This document shows positions 23,601 to 33,997 of a DNA stretch of 64,000 bases, piece after piece (position 1 is the first letter of the stretch; each line of letters opens with the position of its first letter). The position numbers and the translations under genes were made by a program. This DNA comes from Rhipidocladum racemiflorum (Eukaryota; Streptophyta; Magnoliopsida; Poales; Poaceae). The notes beneath the pieces were generated by a model, which was given only the letters and a program-made list of their open reading frames with translations, ran no database searches and was not told the origin of the DNA. The stretch spans positions 38,590,193 to 38,654,192 of the forward strand of contig CM070592.1 of NCBI GenBank assembly GCA_036346355.1, in the 5' to 3' direction.

Positions 23601-23735
23601 TCATGAAATATCTTTTTCCTCCTTTAGTCAACACACCATTCATCTCACAAAGATCTGAATGTATGAGTTCTAATGGTGCCAAGTTTCTCTCCTCCGCTGC
23701 CTTGTGAGGTTTGCGAGGTTGCTTTGATTGCACAC
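20700..23735 (-). pseudogene. copia pol: integrase, reverse transcriptase, decayed RNase H
   Basis: The best part is the 375-residue frame 23733-22606, with integrase landmarks LIHSDLCEMNGVL (Asp), LRSDRGGEYFSTEF (Asp) and SPQSNGVAERKNRTLTDL (Glu), running into the start of RT (ISSEMDSILPNGTWEL). RT continues in other frames: YKARLVAKGYTQKEG (near 22580), a damaged stretch, then LYVDDILIFGTNLDVINEV with the YVDD box (near 22195). RNase H between 21700 and 20700 survives only as fragments. Integrase and RT would have acted in the particle and pre-integration complex; this copy cannot make them because of several frameshifts. Confidence 0.85.
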
Positions 23736-25149
23736 AACTTTGGCACTTAGAACCTTTGACAAGAGGGAATTTTTGGAATTAAATTCATACTAGCGAGCCG
23801 AGTCATACAACCAAAATTTAAATGACATAACCGTGAGTGCCAAACATCGGCTTCACCTCCATTGGAAATATCACAAATATGGTTCACAACTTTATTGCAA
23901 AAATCAGAAAGGGAAAAACGGAACAAGCCTCCGCATTCATAGCCTTTACCAATAAAAAGTCCATGCTTAGACACGACTACTTTATTAGACTCAAACACCA
24001 CTTTGAACCCTTCTCTACATAGAAGGGAGCCGCTGACCAGGTTTTTTATTTATTGAGGGGACATGCTGCACGTTCTTTAGCTGCACGATCTTTCCCGAAG
24101 TAAACTTCAGATCTACCATGCCAACACCAAGAACAGAAGCATTCGAGCTGTTTCCCATCAACACGGAGCAATCCCAAGACGACTGGTAAGAAGAGAACAA
24201 AGAGAGATCAGACACACATGAACATTAGCTCGGTATCAATCCACCAATCGGTGGTCTGATTTCTTGAAAGAACAATAGGTAATGCGTTACCATACCCGTA
24301 AGTTCCTCCTCCAAAGATTGCCAATGGTCACGCTGATGCACTTTGAGTTCTGTCCTTGCTCACCCTTCCTCGCCCTTATGCGATTTGGACACTGCTTTGG
24401 CCCAAAGTGTCGATCTCACCGCAAACAAAGCAGTGGCTTCTCATCTTTGTTCATTGACTTCTTCTTCTTGAAATTAGTGGTTTGTTTGGCTTTATTTTTC
24501 CCTTTGTTCTTGCCATGTGAGAACTGTTGCACCACATTGGCGCTTAGGCGCCCCTCAGTTCCTTTCACAGTGCATCCTTAGCTCGAGCTTTCTCCTCAAC
24601 ATCTAGAGACGCAATCGATTCTCAACAGAAATCTCTTGTCTCTTATGTTTCAGAGATGTGGCAAAATTCCTCCATGAAGGAGGTAATTTGGCAATAATGC
24701 CTGACCACAAACCTGTCAGTAATCGGATTTTGAGAAGTTCGAGTTCCCTGGCGAGAACTCGTATCTCATGAGCTCGCTCAACTACTGAACGGTTATCCAC
24801 CATCTTGTAGTCATGATATTGCTCCATGATATACTGATTCATCACAAGATCGGAAGCACCGAACTTAGCATTCGTGAGCATCCTACGGTTCCTTCAAGGC
24901 GTCTTTAATGTGCATATACACATCGCACAGACGATCGGCAAGAACACTAAGAACGGCTCCCACAAAGAGTGTGTTGGCATCCCGATATGCCTTCTCCTTT
25001 TCAGGAGTTGGATCCATATCCTCTGGTTTGCCGTTCGACACCCAGAACACGTTCATAGCTGTAAGCCACAAGGTGACCCTTGTCTGCCATCTTTTGAAGT
25101 GCACACCGGTGAATTTTTCTGGCCTCAGTGCCTCGGCAAAGCCAGCCAT
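23736..25149 (-). pseudogene. copia gag, zinc knuckle, protease and GAG-pre-integrase region
   Basis: Gag begins MAGFAEALRPEKFTGVHFKR at 25149 and runs to a stop at 24883. It resumes in a new frame (24881-24603) with YIMEQYHDYKMVDNRSVVE and LPPSWRNFATSLKHKRQ, typical of the UBN2/copia Gag family. A decayed knuckle (FGPKQCPNR-like) is near 24390. Protease region pieces lie at 24215-24015 (VDLKFTSGKIVQLKNVQHVP). The GAG-pre-integrase domain is at 24001-23747 (EADVWHSRLCHLNFGCMTRL). Several frame breaks separate these pieces. Confidence 0.8.
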
Positions 25150-25185
25150 TGATAAACCTAAGCGCCTATAATCAGGTTTTTGGAT

Positions 25186-26191
25186 TGTTAGAATTAAAGG
25201 CACATCTAGGTTTAATTTAATCCAAAAGTAAATCATGAACAACATGTGATTGACTATCAGTAACGAATAACAGGAGCATACTATAGATGCATATGCTAGA
25301 AGACTACACATATATCCATCTAATGTGCTCACAATCAATAGATTGAAAATAAACAGTAGAAACATTGTAACGCATCGTTCGTGGTGCGATGGAGCGATGA
25401 AGCGTTGTAGCGCGTCTGATGCCGAGGACGGAAGCGCGCCGCAGTCAAGCGCGATGCCTAGCAGCCGCTCCTGAACGTCGAGGAAGACGAGCCGTGACGG
25501 TGACGTGGAAGCAGTCGCGTCGAGCGCTTCCCAAAAACCTGATTCGTCCTCTCCCGGTGCAAGAACGCGAGGACGGACGGTTTCGGAGACCTGCTTTCCC
25601 GCTCATTTGCACGGCCGTGACGGACGAAGCAGACTTGATGGCGGCGGCGAGGAAAATCGGCAAACGCTAGGGCGCGAAAACTCTCTTTTTCCCAGATGAC
25701 GGCGACGCGATATATAAAGGAGCCACGTAATACCAGAATCGAACACGCCTCAAGACGTGCCACGATCGAGTCCATTACGGGATGCATTCACGGTATCCTT
25801 ATCTCATACTACAACCGCGATCCCGAGTAGCAAAAGCGTAATCTGCAAAAGGAGGCTGCGCCAACGCAAAGCCCTGGACCGGATTTGGGCGGACCATTCA
25901 CGCAGGTGCAAGACGCCACGCTTCTCGCCCCGCCCCTACTGCGTTCGAGCCCGAGCCCGGCCCGGCCCGGCGAGGCGAGGCGAGGCGAGCGCGCGCGTGT
26001 GTATTCTTTCTCCCTTTCTCCACATGGTTCTACCATGGTGTAGCACACTCCACTATTTAAACTAGTGCTCACCACTTTAGGCTAGCAATGTGGTACTATT
26101 GCTAGTGCACATGCTCCTCATGAGGTGGGCCTTTGAGATTTTCTAGGATTTATTGTCTCAATCAAATGGGCTTGGCCCAAATAATCCAACA
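25186..26191 (-). repeat. 5' LTR of copia element 1
   Basis: It is the direct partner of 19689-20685. Internal sequence next to it on the minus strand reads ATCCAAAAACCTGATTATAG, which is not the initiator-Met primer site (TGGTATCAGAGC) usual for copia; the primer is unassigned. On the plus strand it holds GCGATATATAAAGGAGCC, TATA-like but antisense to the element. Confidence 0.9.
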
Positions 26192-26196
26192 GTAAT

Positions 26197-28375
26197 TACT
26201 CCCAATATTTAAATCAAAGAAGTCACCAATCATTCCCCAAATAGTTCTGGCTACCACACAATCAAAGAAGAGATGATTAACAGATTCATTCTCATTACAA
26301 AAACAACAAGAGGAACCTCTGTCAATACCCCTTTTCAAGAGATTGTCTCTAGTCATGATCTTATTGTTTGACAAAAGCCAAAGAAAAAACTGAATTTTCG
26401 GAGGCACAATCAAGCTCCAAACAGCCGGGATGTAAACAGGGACCACACCTCTAAAACTGATAATTGCATAAAGAGACTTAACCGAGTAAACTCCATTGCT
26501 ATTATATTGCCAAATTAAAGCATCTTCATCATCAATGAAATTTATACTTTTAACTACTTCTAACAACTCAAACCACCTAATCATCAACCTTTCAGAAAAA
26601 CTTCTTCTAAAAGTGCATTTACAATTCGAACCATCCCAAGTTTCCGCAATAGTGCGACCTTTCTCATTGACTAAAACATAAAGATCCCAAAATTGAATAG
26701 CCAAACAGGAAGAACCGGACCAAGTATCTTCCCAAAATCTAATTTTTCTACCATTACCTACTTTCCATCTATATCCAAATTTGGTGGCTTGTGTTGCCTA
26801 CCAAACGCCTTTCCAGAAAACCGAACTGTGATCATGATCATAAACAAAGATATTTGGTCTATTAGCTTTGTATCTAAAATCAATCAAACTTTTCCAGTGT
26901 CTGTTCTCATCAGAATAAAATCTTTTGCTCCAAGAAGCTAGAAGACACATATTGAGATCTTTAAGATTGGGTAAACCAAGACCACCATACTCTTTATTCA
27001 TACAAACAAGATGCCAATTAGCTAAATGAAGTTTACTATGCCCTTCAAAGTCGTTCCAAAGACAACCAACCATATGAGAATTAATGAGATCTAGCGCCCA
27101 TTTCGGGAATTTAAAAAAGGAAAGAAGATACAGAGGAATACTAGCAAGACATGATTTTATGAGAATTAAATGACCACTGTAGGAGAGGAGTTTGCCCCTC
27201 CAACCTGCAATTCTTTTTAGAATCTTATCCACAAGTGGCTGGAAATCTTCTCTTTTAATCGTATCATAATGAAGGGGAATACCCAAGTATTTAATAGGAA
27301 AGGAGCCTATCTTACAACAGAAAATTCTAGCAAAACAATCTGTTTCTTCTCTGTCACAACCAATAGAAATCAATTCACTTTTATGAAAATTAATCATCAT
27401 GCCAGACATTTGTTCAAAGCAAGTCAGGAACCATTTAAGATGTAGAGCAATTTTTTCATCATTCTTAACAAAAAGAAGAGTATCATCGGCATACTGTAAA
27501 CCGATAATCCCTCCAGGACAAAAGTCATCGCACAAACCTCTTATCAAACCAGCATTGGCAGCTTTATGAAGAATTCTAGCAAAGACATCAGCAACTAAGT
27601 TAAAAACAATAGGGGATAAAGGATCCCCCTATCTCAACCCTTTACCAGTCTGGAAAAATTTACTCTCTATATTGTTAATTTTGATTCCCACAGAGCCTTT
27701 GTCTAGAATAGAGTAAATCCATAGCTGCCATTTAATCCCAAAACCCCTCTTAGATAAGATATCTAACAAGAAGCTCCAGTTCACCATGTCGTAGGCCTTT
27801 TCATAATCAGGTTTAAGTACAAGACCTTTGCCTTTATCTTTGTGAATCTTATGAATCACCTCATGGGCATTAACAACACTTTCAAGGATAAATCTATTTT
27901 TGATGAACACTGTCTGATTACTGAGAATGATTCTATCACAAATGAGACTAATTCTATTTGTCAACACTTTAGTAATGATTTTGTAACTACAATTTAACAA
28001 ACTAATAGGTCTAAATTGTTTTATATTCTTGGCATTATTTTCTTTAGGAATTAGAGAGATCATAGCAAAATTGAGTCTAAAAAGATCAAGATCACCTAAT
28101 TCCAAATCTCTAAAAAGATCCAACAGATCATCTTTTATAACATTCCAAAATCTCTCATAGAAAATAAAAGGTAACCCATCAGGACCCGGAGCACCATCAG
28201 AGTAGGAATCAAAAATAGCTTTTTTAACTTCTTCCTCAGTAAAGGAAGGCTCAAGCAACCTATTTTCATTTTCTGAGATCATATCATCCAAACCAAAAAA
28301 ATTATCACCCAAATTAATATTAGGTTTAGCTTTGAAACCGAACAAAGATTTATAATAATCACACGTAAATATCAA
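26197..28375 (-). pseudogene. LINE ORF2: reverse transcriptase and zf-RVT region
   Basis: The frame 28375-27629 holds the RT fingers and palm: GAPGPDGLPFIFYERFW, FRPISLLNCSYKIITKVLTN, and LKPDYEKAYDMVNW (usual LKLDFEKAYD). It meets an amber codon exactly in the GLR(Q)GDPLSP motif (CAG to TAG, about 27628). Reading continues with LQYADDTLLFVKNDEK in the frame starting at 27547, giving the YADD catalytic box. A second TAG truncates FWKGVW near 26798. The segment 26704-26162 has the zf-RVT cysteine cluster CCFCNENESVNHLFFDC. Upstream endonuclease and ORF1 are missing. Non-functional. Confidence 0.85.
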
Positions 28376-28395
28376 GCATACTTGTATGTGTTATA

Positions 28396-31300
28396 TCCCT
28401 CCATATAGAAATATAAAACATATATTTTGAAATTTGAACGATACTGTCAACAAATACAGTGTGAGACCCCGGATCGGCTATCCAGAATCTCCTGTGTATT
28501 TCCGTACTAGTCCCAGATCAGTAGCTAGTACACACAGTCACAGTGATACTTCATTGCCGAACAAAACAAAACTTGTAATATAATTAGTCAAGTATGGGCC
28601 ACATGGCCACTTATTACAATACTCGGTCCAACGACCGGACACAAAACAGCGGAAACAAAAGCAAAACGAAACAAGCGAACGCCACAACACCACAGGCGAC
28701 GACAAGCGACGCGACTAGTCCTCCTGGCAGTCTTCCTCGAAGAACTCCTCCTCTTCCTCGGCATCTTGTAAATTCTCTGATGATGACAATGTTGGTGTAG
28801 CACGTGAGTACAAAAGTACTCAGCAAGTCGGGAAAGTATGATCATGTGGGGCTTTCCAAAGGAAGCTTAGTAGGGTTTATTTGCATAAAGCCACATTTTA
28901 TTAAACCATACTTAAGTAATAAATTTCACAAAGCATCTTTTATAATTCTTTTGAATAATTGAATTATTTAATAATGTAGTGAGGTTCTAACCACCATCAC
29001 TAACATAAAGGCTCTATCCGCCAACAGTTAAAAGATCAAAGTTAATCATGTGACTCCATCCGTCAAATTTAAAACAGGTTCTATCCACCTGGGTTGGCTC
29101 TTTCCGCCAAACAACATTCGAGAGTTCTAACCACTCCCGAACCCCAAAACAAAACACTCTTCGGTTTTAAAAACAAAATCAAAGTCTACCAATATGAAAG
29201 CATTCTTCGCTTTGCCTTTAACCGTAGGCACGGCTATTCGAATAGTTTTACTCTGCAGAGGTGTACAACTTTACCCACACGACACGATCATCTCCTAATG
29301 CCAAGCTATTAACACACTTCCTTTGGTGTGCCGGCAGAGAGATCGTGACAAGGCCGTTACAGTGTATCTACCTAGCTAGACCCACCCGCTGAGGTTTCAC
29401 CACTGTTAGGGTTCTCTCCACCCAGTACAGAAGCCCCCTCTTGCGCCGTGTGAGAAAAACAACAACAACAACAATGCCTCCTTCCGGCTCTCACACAACA
29501 ACCGAATGGTGAGTCTAAACTAGACTTCTACAAATTAGTGGGCCAGGTCATACCATTATAGACATGTGGTAGTACGGTATTGCTTAGAATGAACAATCAC
29601 AAGCGTCGGTCCTTACATGACTTGGGGCGGTACTTGCACAAGACAAAACGTGCTCCAACCGCACCCACCCGACATCCAATCCGCCCAAGTCCAAAACATT
29701 TTCCTTTTCTTTTTATTTTAGAAAACAGTACTAAAATCAAAGTAATAACCTTCAAATCACTTTTGATAACATTCTTTTCGAATAATCCCACCCATGGGTT
29801 GCTTTTATCGGAAAAGGTCCTAAGCAATTCTACCGAACTAAGCAGCAAAGGACACCATATAACATAAGCATGGCATAAACAATGTCCTAAGGTTACAATG
29901 GATACGATTAACAATGTCAAGGAGGAATCAACAATATCGGTATAACTAACACTTATATTTGACATACTTCATTAAACATAGCCATGCAACTTTATAAACA
30001 ATTTAAATCATTTTGCAAACATAGGAGCAAAGTGCATCAAGGAGACTTGCCTTCTGTCCCGGGTAGGTCTTCGTACGCGGGAAGTTCAGCGGCGGAATCG
30101 GCGGTCGCGGCGGGATCGTCGACTACACGCAAAACGAGGCAATAAATAAATAAAAGAAAATAAATAAAATCTAAAAATTACAAAATTAGTACTGGCAGGT
30201 AGATCTTGATTTTAGATGAATTTAGAAACTTGAACAGAGTCAATCGGAGTTCGGACGCAAAAGTTATAAGCGTTTGAAGTTGGAAAATGATGGAAAATCA
30301 AGAAAAAGAGAAAAGTTACTGTTTGCTACAGTAACTCGCGAGAGATGTTCTTCCAGAACAGAACCAAAACTACAGAGAACACTTTGCTCCCAAAAAAAAT
30401 CGATTTTGGCCTCATTTTCGCATGGAATTGAGTCAAATAAAAACCTAGGATCACTAGATTACATCCTTAGCTACACCTAGGAGGAAGGAATTGAGCCAAA
30501 CCTTGCTAGATTGGAAGAAATCGACGACGAACGGAGGTGCGGCCGAAAGCACCAAAACTCGAAATTCGTCGCCCGCGGTTGAGAAATCCTAAAATCAACG
30601 ATTGGGTTAGAAGCTAGACTCATCCACGGTCCCAAAGAACCAAGTGGCAAGAAGAATGGCTCACCGGAGAGAGAGAAACAACGATGAACTCGAAGAACAC
30701 CAACAATGGCAACCCGGCGGCGGTTTTCTCGATCTCACGGGCAAATGGATGGAGTAGAGGGAAAAAGGGATACACCACCGGAACCGGGACTCTTATAGGG
30801 AGAGAATGGAGGCGGTGGTGCGACGTTTGGACGAGAAACGGATGAGTTAAAACCATTTTAGTGGATTTCGGTTTCTCTTGAATGGGGCCGTTTCCGGTGA
30901 GATTGGCGAGGGAAGGTGGGGAATTGGAAGAGCTCACGGCCATGATCCAACGGAACCGACGGTTCGCGTTTTGGAGTTAAATTGGAGGAATTATGAGCAA
31001 TTGAATCCAAGCCCTAGCCATTGAAGCACTTGCAAGCTCTCTGTAACGTGAGTTGGCTGGAGGTTGAAGAAGGCTCCTATTCACTTGACACGTGGCGACT
31101 TCCTATTGGTTCTCCTTTACGCAATTAATTCGCCCTAGAGAAAAATAAGGAAAAAAATGACCTAAAAATTCCGGAAAAATTCCTAGAGCCATTTTAGATT
31201 ATTTGGGACTCAATAAAATTGGTTTGGTTGAATTTGGATGATTTTTGTGGAATTGGATAATCGGGCGCAGATCGCAGGCATTAAACAAAAGCAGCGCGAG

Positions 31301-31819
31301 ATAAAATAGAAACGGAGGTCCAAAAATCCGGGGAATGATCCCTAAAATCATTTCGGAATATTTGGACATTTTAGAAGTGGTTTGGAGATTTTTGGATCAT
31401 TTTTGGACTCGGGTGAATTTTCGAGTACCGGCGGGACTGGAAAATCCGATTTTTCGATCGGAGGGGAATTAATTCCCGATTTTGGAGGGAAAAGGATGCC
31501 AGGTTAATATAAACACCAATGAAACTCCAAATTTTGAATTTACTTTATTTAAATTAGGTTTTTCTCCAGAAAGCGAAAATAAGGATGTTACATACAGTGC
31601 TCGCATACATATGTAATGAGGCATCTTTTACTGTACTCCTATTTATTGTCTCTTAACCTTGTGCATTTATTCATTATCACTGTGCAACATATTATATCTT
31701 ATCTTTCTAAAATAATTATAAAGGATATCTAAATTATTTTCTCTAATATCTTTTATAATTTCATTGTCATCTTAATGTTATGTTAAATCGAAATATGCTC
31801 CATTTTTCAATGGAGGGAG
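28396..31819. mobile_element. Possible Stowaway-like MITE, split by solo LTR 2
   Basis: The left end TA|TCCCTCCATATAGAAATA (from 28396) and the right end AATGGAGGGAG|TA (to 31819) form imperfect inverted termini resembling the Stowaway consensus CTCCCTCCGTCCC with a TA duplication. After removing solo LTR 2 and one TACAG, the element would be about 285 bp and has no coding capacity. The left terminus lacks the first C, and internal inverted similarity is weak, so the call is tentative. Confidence 0.4.
28460..31592 (-). mobile_element. Solo LTR 2 (3.13 kb), same family as solo LTR 1, opposite strand
   Basis: On the plus strand it runs from TGTGAGACCCCGGATCGG to GGATGTTACA, and is flanked by the duplication TACAG (28455-28459, 31593-31597). 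It aligns with solo LTR 1 over most of its length on the other strand, including the hairpin block at about 28802-28829 and the block GTGTACAACTTTACCCAC at about 29261. It is 331 bp shorter, mainly because the GC-rich segment of LTR 1 is absent and a short unrelated stretch sits at about 30300-30400. No coding domain is present. Confidence 0.9.
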
Positions 31820-32109
31820 TATTTGGTGGAGTAATTGTCTCAGCATGCATGCTAATTAAGTTCATCCCTTCTCATTTCCTTGGCACTATATACCTTTAGT
31901 GCTTTGGCCCCTCAGACCAACTGTGTGCGCTTCTCTATCACCTTCTCTTTTTTTTACCTCCCCCTATTTAAACTAAATATGTAGGATTTCGTGCTACGCT
32001 TCTTCATGCGAAATTTGATTTATGGTTCTTTTTGAAAAAATGGTAAGAAGGACATTAATGTAATTTTGATTTTCTCAAAGGGGTTTTGTAAAATATTGGC
32101 TGGCTATGA

Positions 32110-32520
32110 GCTATCAGTGAATTTGTGCAGCCACAGAGTCTTTTTTGCAAAAAAAAAAACGGTGGATGACCCGTTCACGAATCTGCGGAACCACATGCCC
32201 TTTTTGCAAAAAAACATGTGAAAGGACCTGTCCGCGATTTCAGTATTCCCGAATGACCTCCTCACAAAACCATGATGTGGCACAGCTGGCCTTCAAAAAA
32301 CCGGTGGAGGACATGTTCACGAATCTGTGAATTCACGTGTCCTTTTTGCAACAAAAATGACAGATGAAAGAATCTATCCGTGCTTTCAGAAGATCTCCTC
32401 AAGAAACCGATCAAGAGGTCCAATCTCTGTAGCTTTAAAGAGAGTAAAGGATATGTTCTTGATTTCAAAATTCTTGGAGAATCTCCTCACGAAACCGATG
32501 ACTTGACATGGCTGGCTTAG
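32110..32520. repeat. Degenerate tandem repeat around GTTCACGAATCTG
   Basis: Related segments (CCGTTCACGAATCTGCGGAA near 32170, ATGTTCACGAATCTGTGAAT near 32313, and a more diverged copy near 32115) are each followed by CCTTTTTGCAA and then by a GAAAGGACCTGTCCG-like or CTCCTCACAAAACC-like segment. There are about three copies of roughly 140-190 bp with indels. Confidence 0.55.
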
Positions 32521-32568
32521 TGACTGATCTCCAATCTCTTCAGCTTTAAACAATCTTTTCAACTTTAA

Positions 32569-32742
32569 AGAGAATAATACAATACAATACAATACAATAC
32601 AATATAATATAATATAATATAATATAATATAATACAATGTAATGTAATATAATACAATATAATACAATGTAATGTAATATAATACAATATAATACAATGT
32701 AATGTAATGTAATATAATACAATATAATATAATATAATATAG
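32569..32742. repeat. Pentanucleotide microsatellite (AATAC/AATAT/AATGT)n
   Basis: About 174 bp of 5-bp units: AATAC runs first, then AATAT, then mixed AATGT, AATAT and AATAC. ORFs reading as repeated ILYYI/TLYYI on the minus strand are artefacts of this repeat. Confidence 0.95.
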
Positions 32743-32889
32743 TTATTATAATAAAACAATCTCTTCAGCTTTGTTAAATCAATGGTTAAGACGTCCTCTA
32801 TGACAGCACCTTCTTCCTTCTTTTTAAAGCCTCTTTTATTGCGACATTTAGCGCTATCCCCTACATCCCCATTTTCTCAAAGCTTCCAG

Positions 32890-33012
32890 TGTTGAAACTT
32901 TTTGATTTGAAATTTTTCGAGTTGAAGGTACGTTTTTTAATTGAAGCTTTCTAATTTGAAATTTTGCGAGTTGAAATTTTTCGAATTGAAAAATTTTGAG
33001 TTAAGGTTTATG
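32890..33012. repeat. Short degenerate repeat of TTGAAATTTTTCGAG type
   Basis: TTTGAAATTTTTCGAGTTGA, TTTGAAATTTTGCGAGTTGA and TTGAAATTTTTCGAATTGAA follow each other with short spacers. No gene. Confidence 0.6.
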
Positions 33013-33997
33013 AGCTAAACATTATGAGCTAAACATTGTACTCATTCCAAGCAAATCTAAATCTAGCATCGCATCACCTAATCTGAGCATGGCCGAATGC
33101 ATTCAAAATTTCATTCTAAGGAGCTCATAGACTCACCTAACATTTTGGTCAGGAAGCTAGTTATCTGAAAATGCCAAGCTTTGGAATGTATAATTGTGAG
33201 CTTGTTCTCTATTTTGCTCTCAGGTAAAGACTTCGAGTTCCAGTCAAACCCTAAAAGAAATAGCAAACTCTGACTAATTCTAATCCTAAATCCTCTAGTG
33301 TTTAGCTAAGTAAGGCAGTGGTAAGTAGGACTGTGCACCATAATCTGCCATCAATAGAACTTCTAGAAAGTTCAGAACTTTTCCCAGGCTTGAACGGCAA
33401 TAGTGCAGCATCTAGGACCCCATTGAGCTAATGAAGTGTCGGTTTCAAGTATTCTGCAAATAAGCATTACAATGTCAATCTGTGCAAGATCAGGTGCATT
33501 CAAAACTTCATCTAAGACCTACCAACTTAGCAATATTCAAATCAACTTGCACCAACCAAATGCTTGATTTTGACAACCCAAAACGCTAGACTGATCACTA
33601 CTCGGAACCTCACTGTAGCTGGCACAGTGTTTGGACTGAAGTCTGAAGAAATGCAGAGCACCAACCGAACACCGTTCGACGCGTTGCTTCCTCGTGGCCT
33701 TCGCCCGTACACGGTACACCAGCCATTTCTCCTCTGTCTCCCTCGTCACGGCGTCGCTCTGCAGCCTTACCGCAACGCAGCCGTAGCGGCGCGCGCCATG
33801 CGGCCGCGATGCCCTACGCAATGTCTTGACTCAACTCGTTCATCCTCATTGCCTTGCTGAGCTCGCCATTCACATGGAGAAGCCGAGAGCGCTGGCCAAC
33901 GTTGCGAGCACGCCGTGAAACTGCTTTGGCAATGGGAATGAAATAGGAATTCGGCTCGGGTAGTGGAAGAGCTAGAGTGGGAAAAAAAGAAGGGCTG

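Larger units (their letters stand above)
19689..26191 (-). mobile_element. Ty1/copia LTR retrotransposon inserted in the LINE
   Basis: The element is 6,503 bp, with LTRs at 19689-20685 and 25186-26191, flanked by the 5-bp duplication GTAAT (19684-19688, 26192-26196). The copia order Gag, protease, integrase, RT, RNase H is read on the minus strand. Gag starts at ATG 25149, only 37 bases after the 5' LTR. LTR divergence is clearly higher than in the Tat element, with many small indels around 19880-20160 versus 25375-25670, so this is an older insertion. Pol has several frame breaks. Confidence 0.92.
18897..28381 (-). mobile_element. 5'-truncated L1-type LINE, split by a copia element
   Basis: Target duplications of at least 14 bp, TTGTATGTGTTATA, lie at 18882-18895 and 28382-28395. 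On the plus strand a T-run follows the left one (18896-18902), which is the poly(A) tail of a minus-strand LINE. The LINE is net about 2.98 kb after removing the copia insertion at 19689-26191. It keeps part of ORF2 from the reverse transcriptase region to the 3' end and lacks ORF1 and the endonuclease, as is usual for 5'-truncated copies. Confidence 0.88.
31822..33997. other. Intergenic DNA with simple and tandem repeats, no gene recognised
   Basis: The repeats listed separately lie here. 33020-33540 is unique-looking and unrecognised. 33560-33997 is GC-richer and has ORFs on both strands without known domains. Confidence 0.6.

Noticed and set aside
32386..32759. Hydrophobic ILYYI-repeat ORFs on the minus strand
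   Set aside because: They are a direct translation of the pentanucleotide microsatellite.
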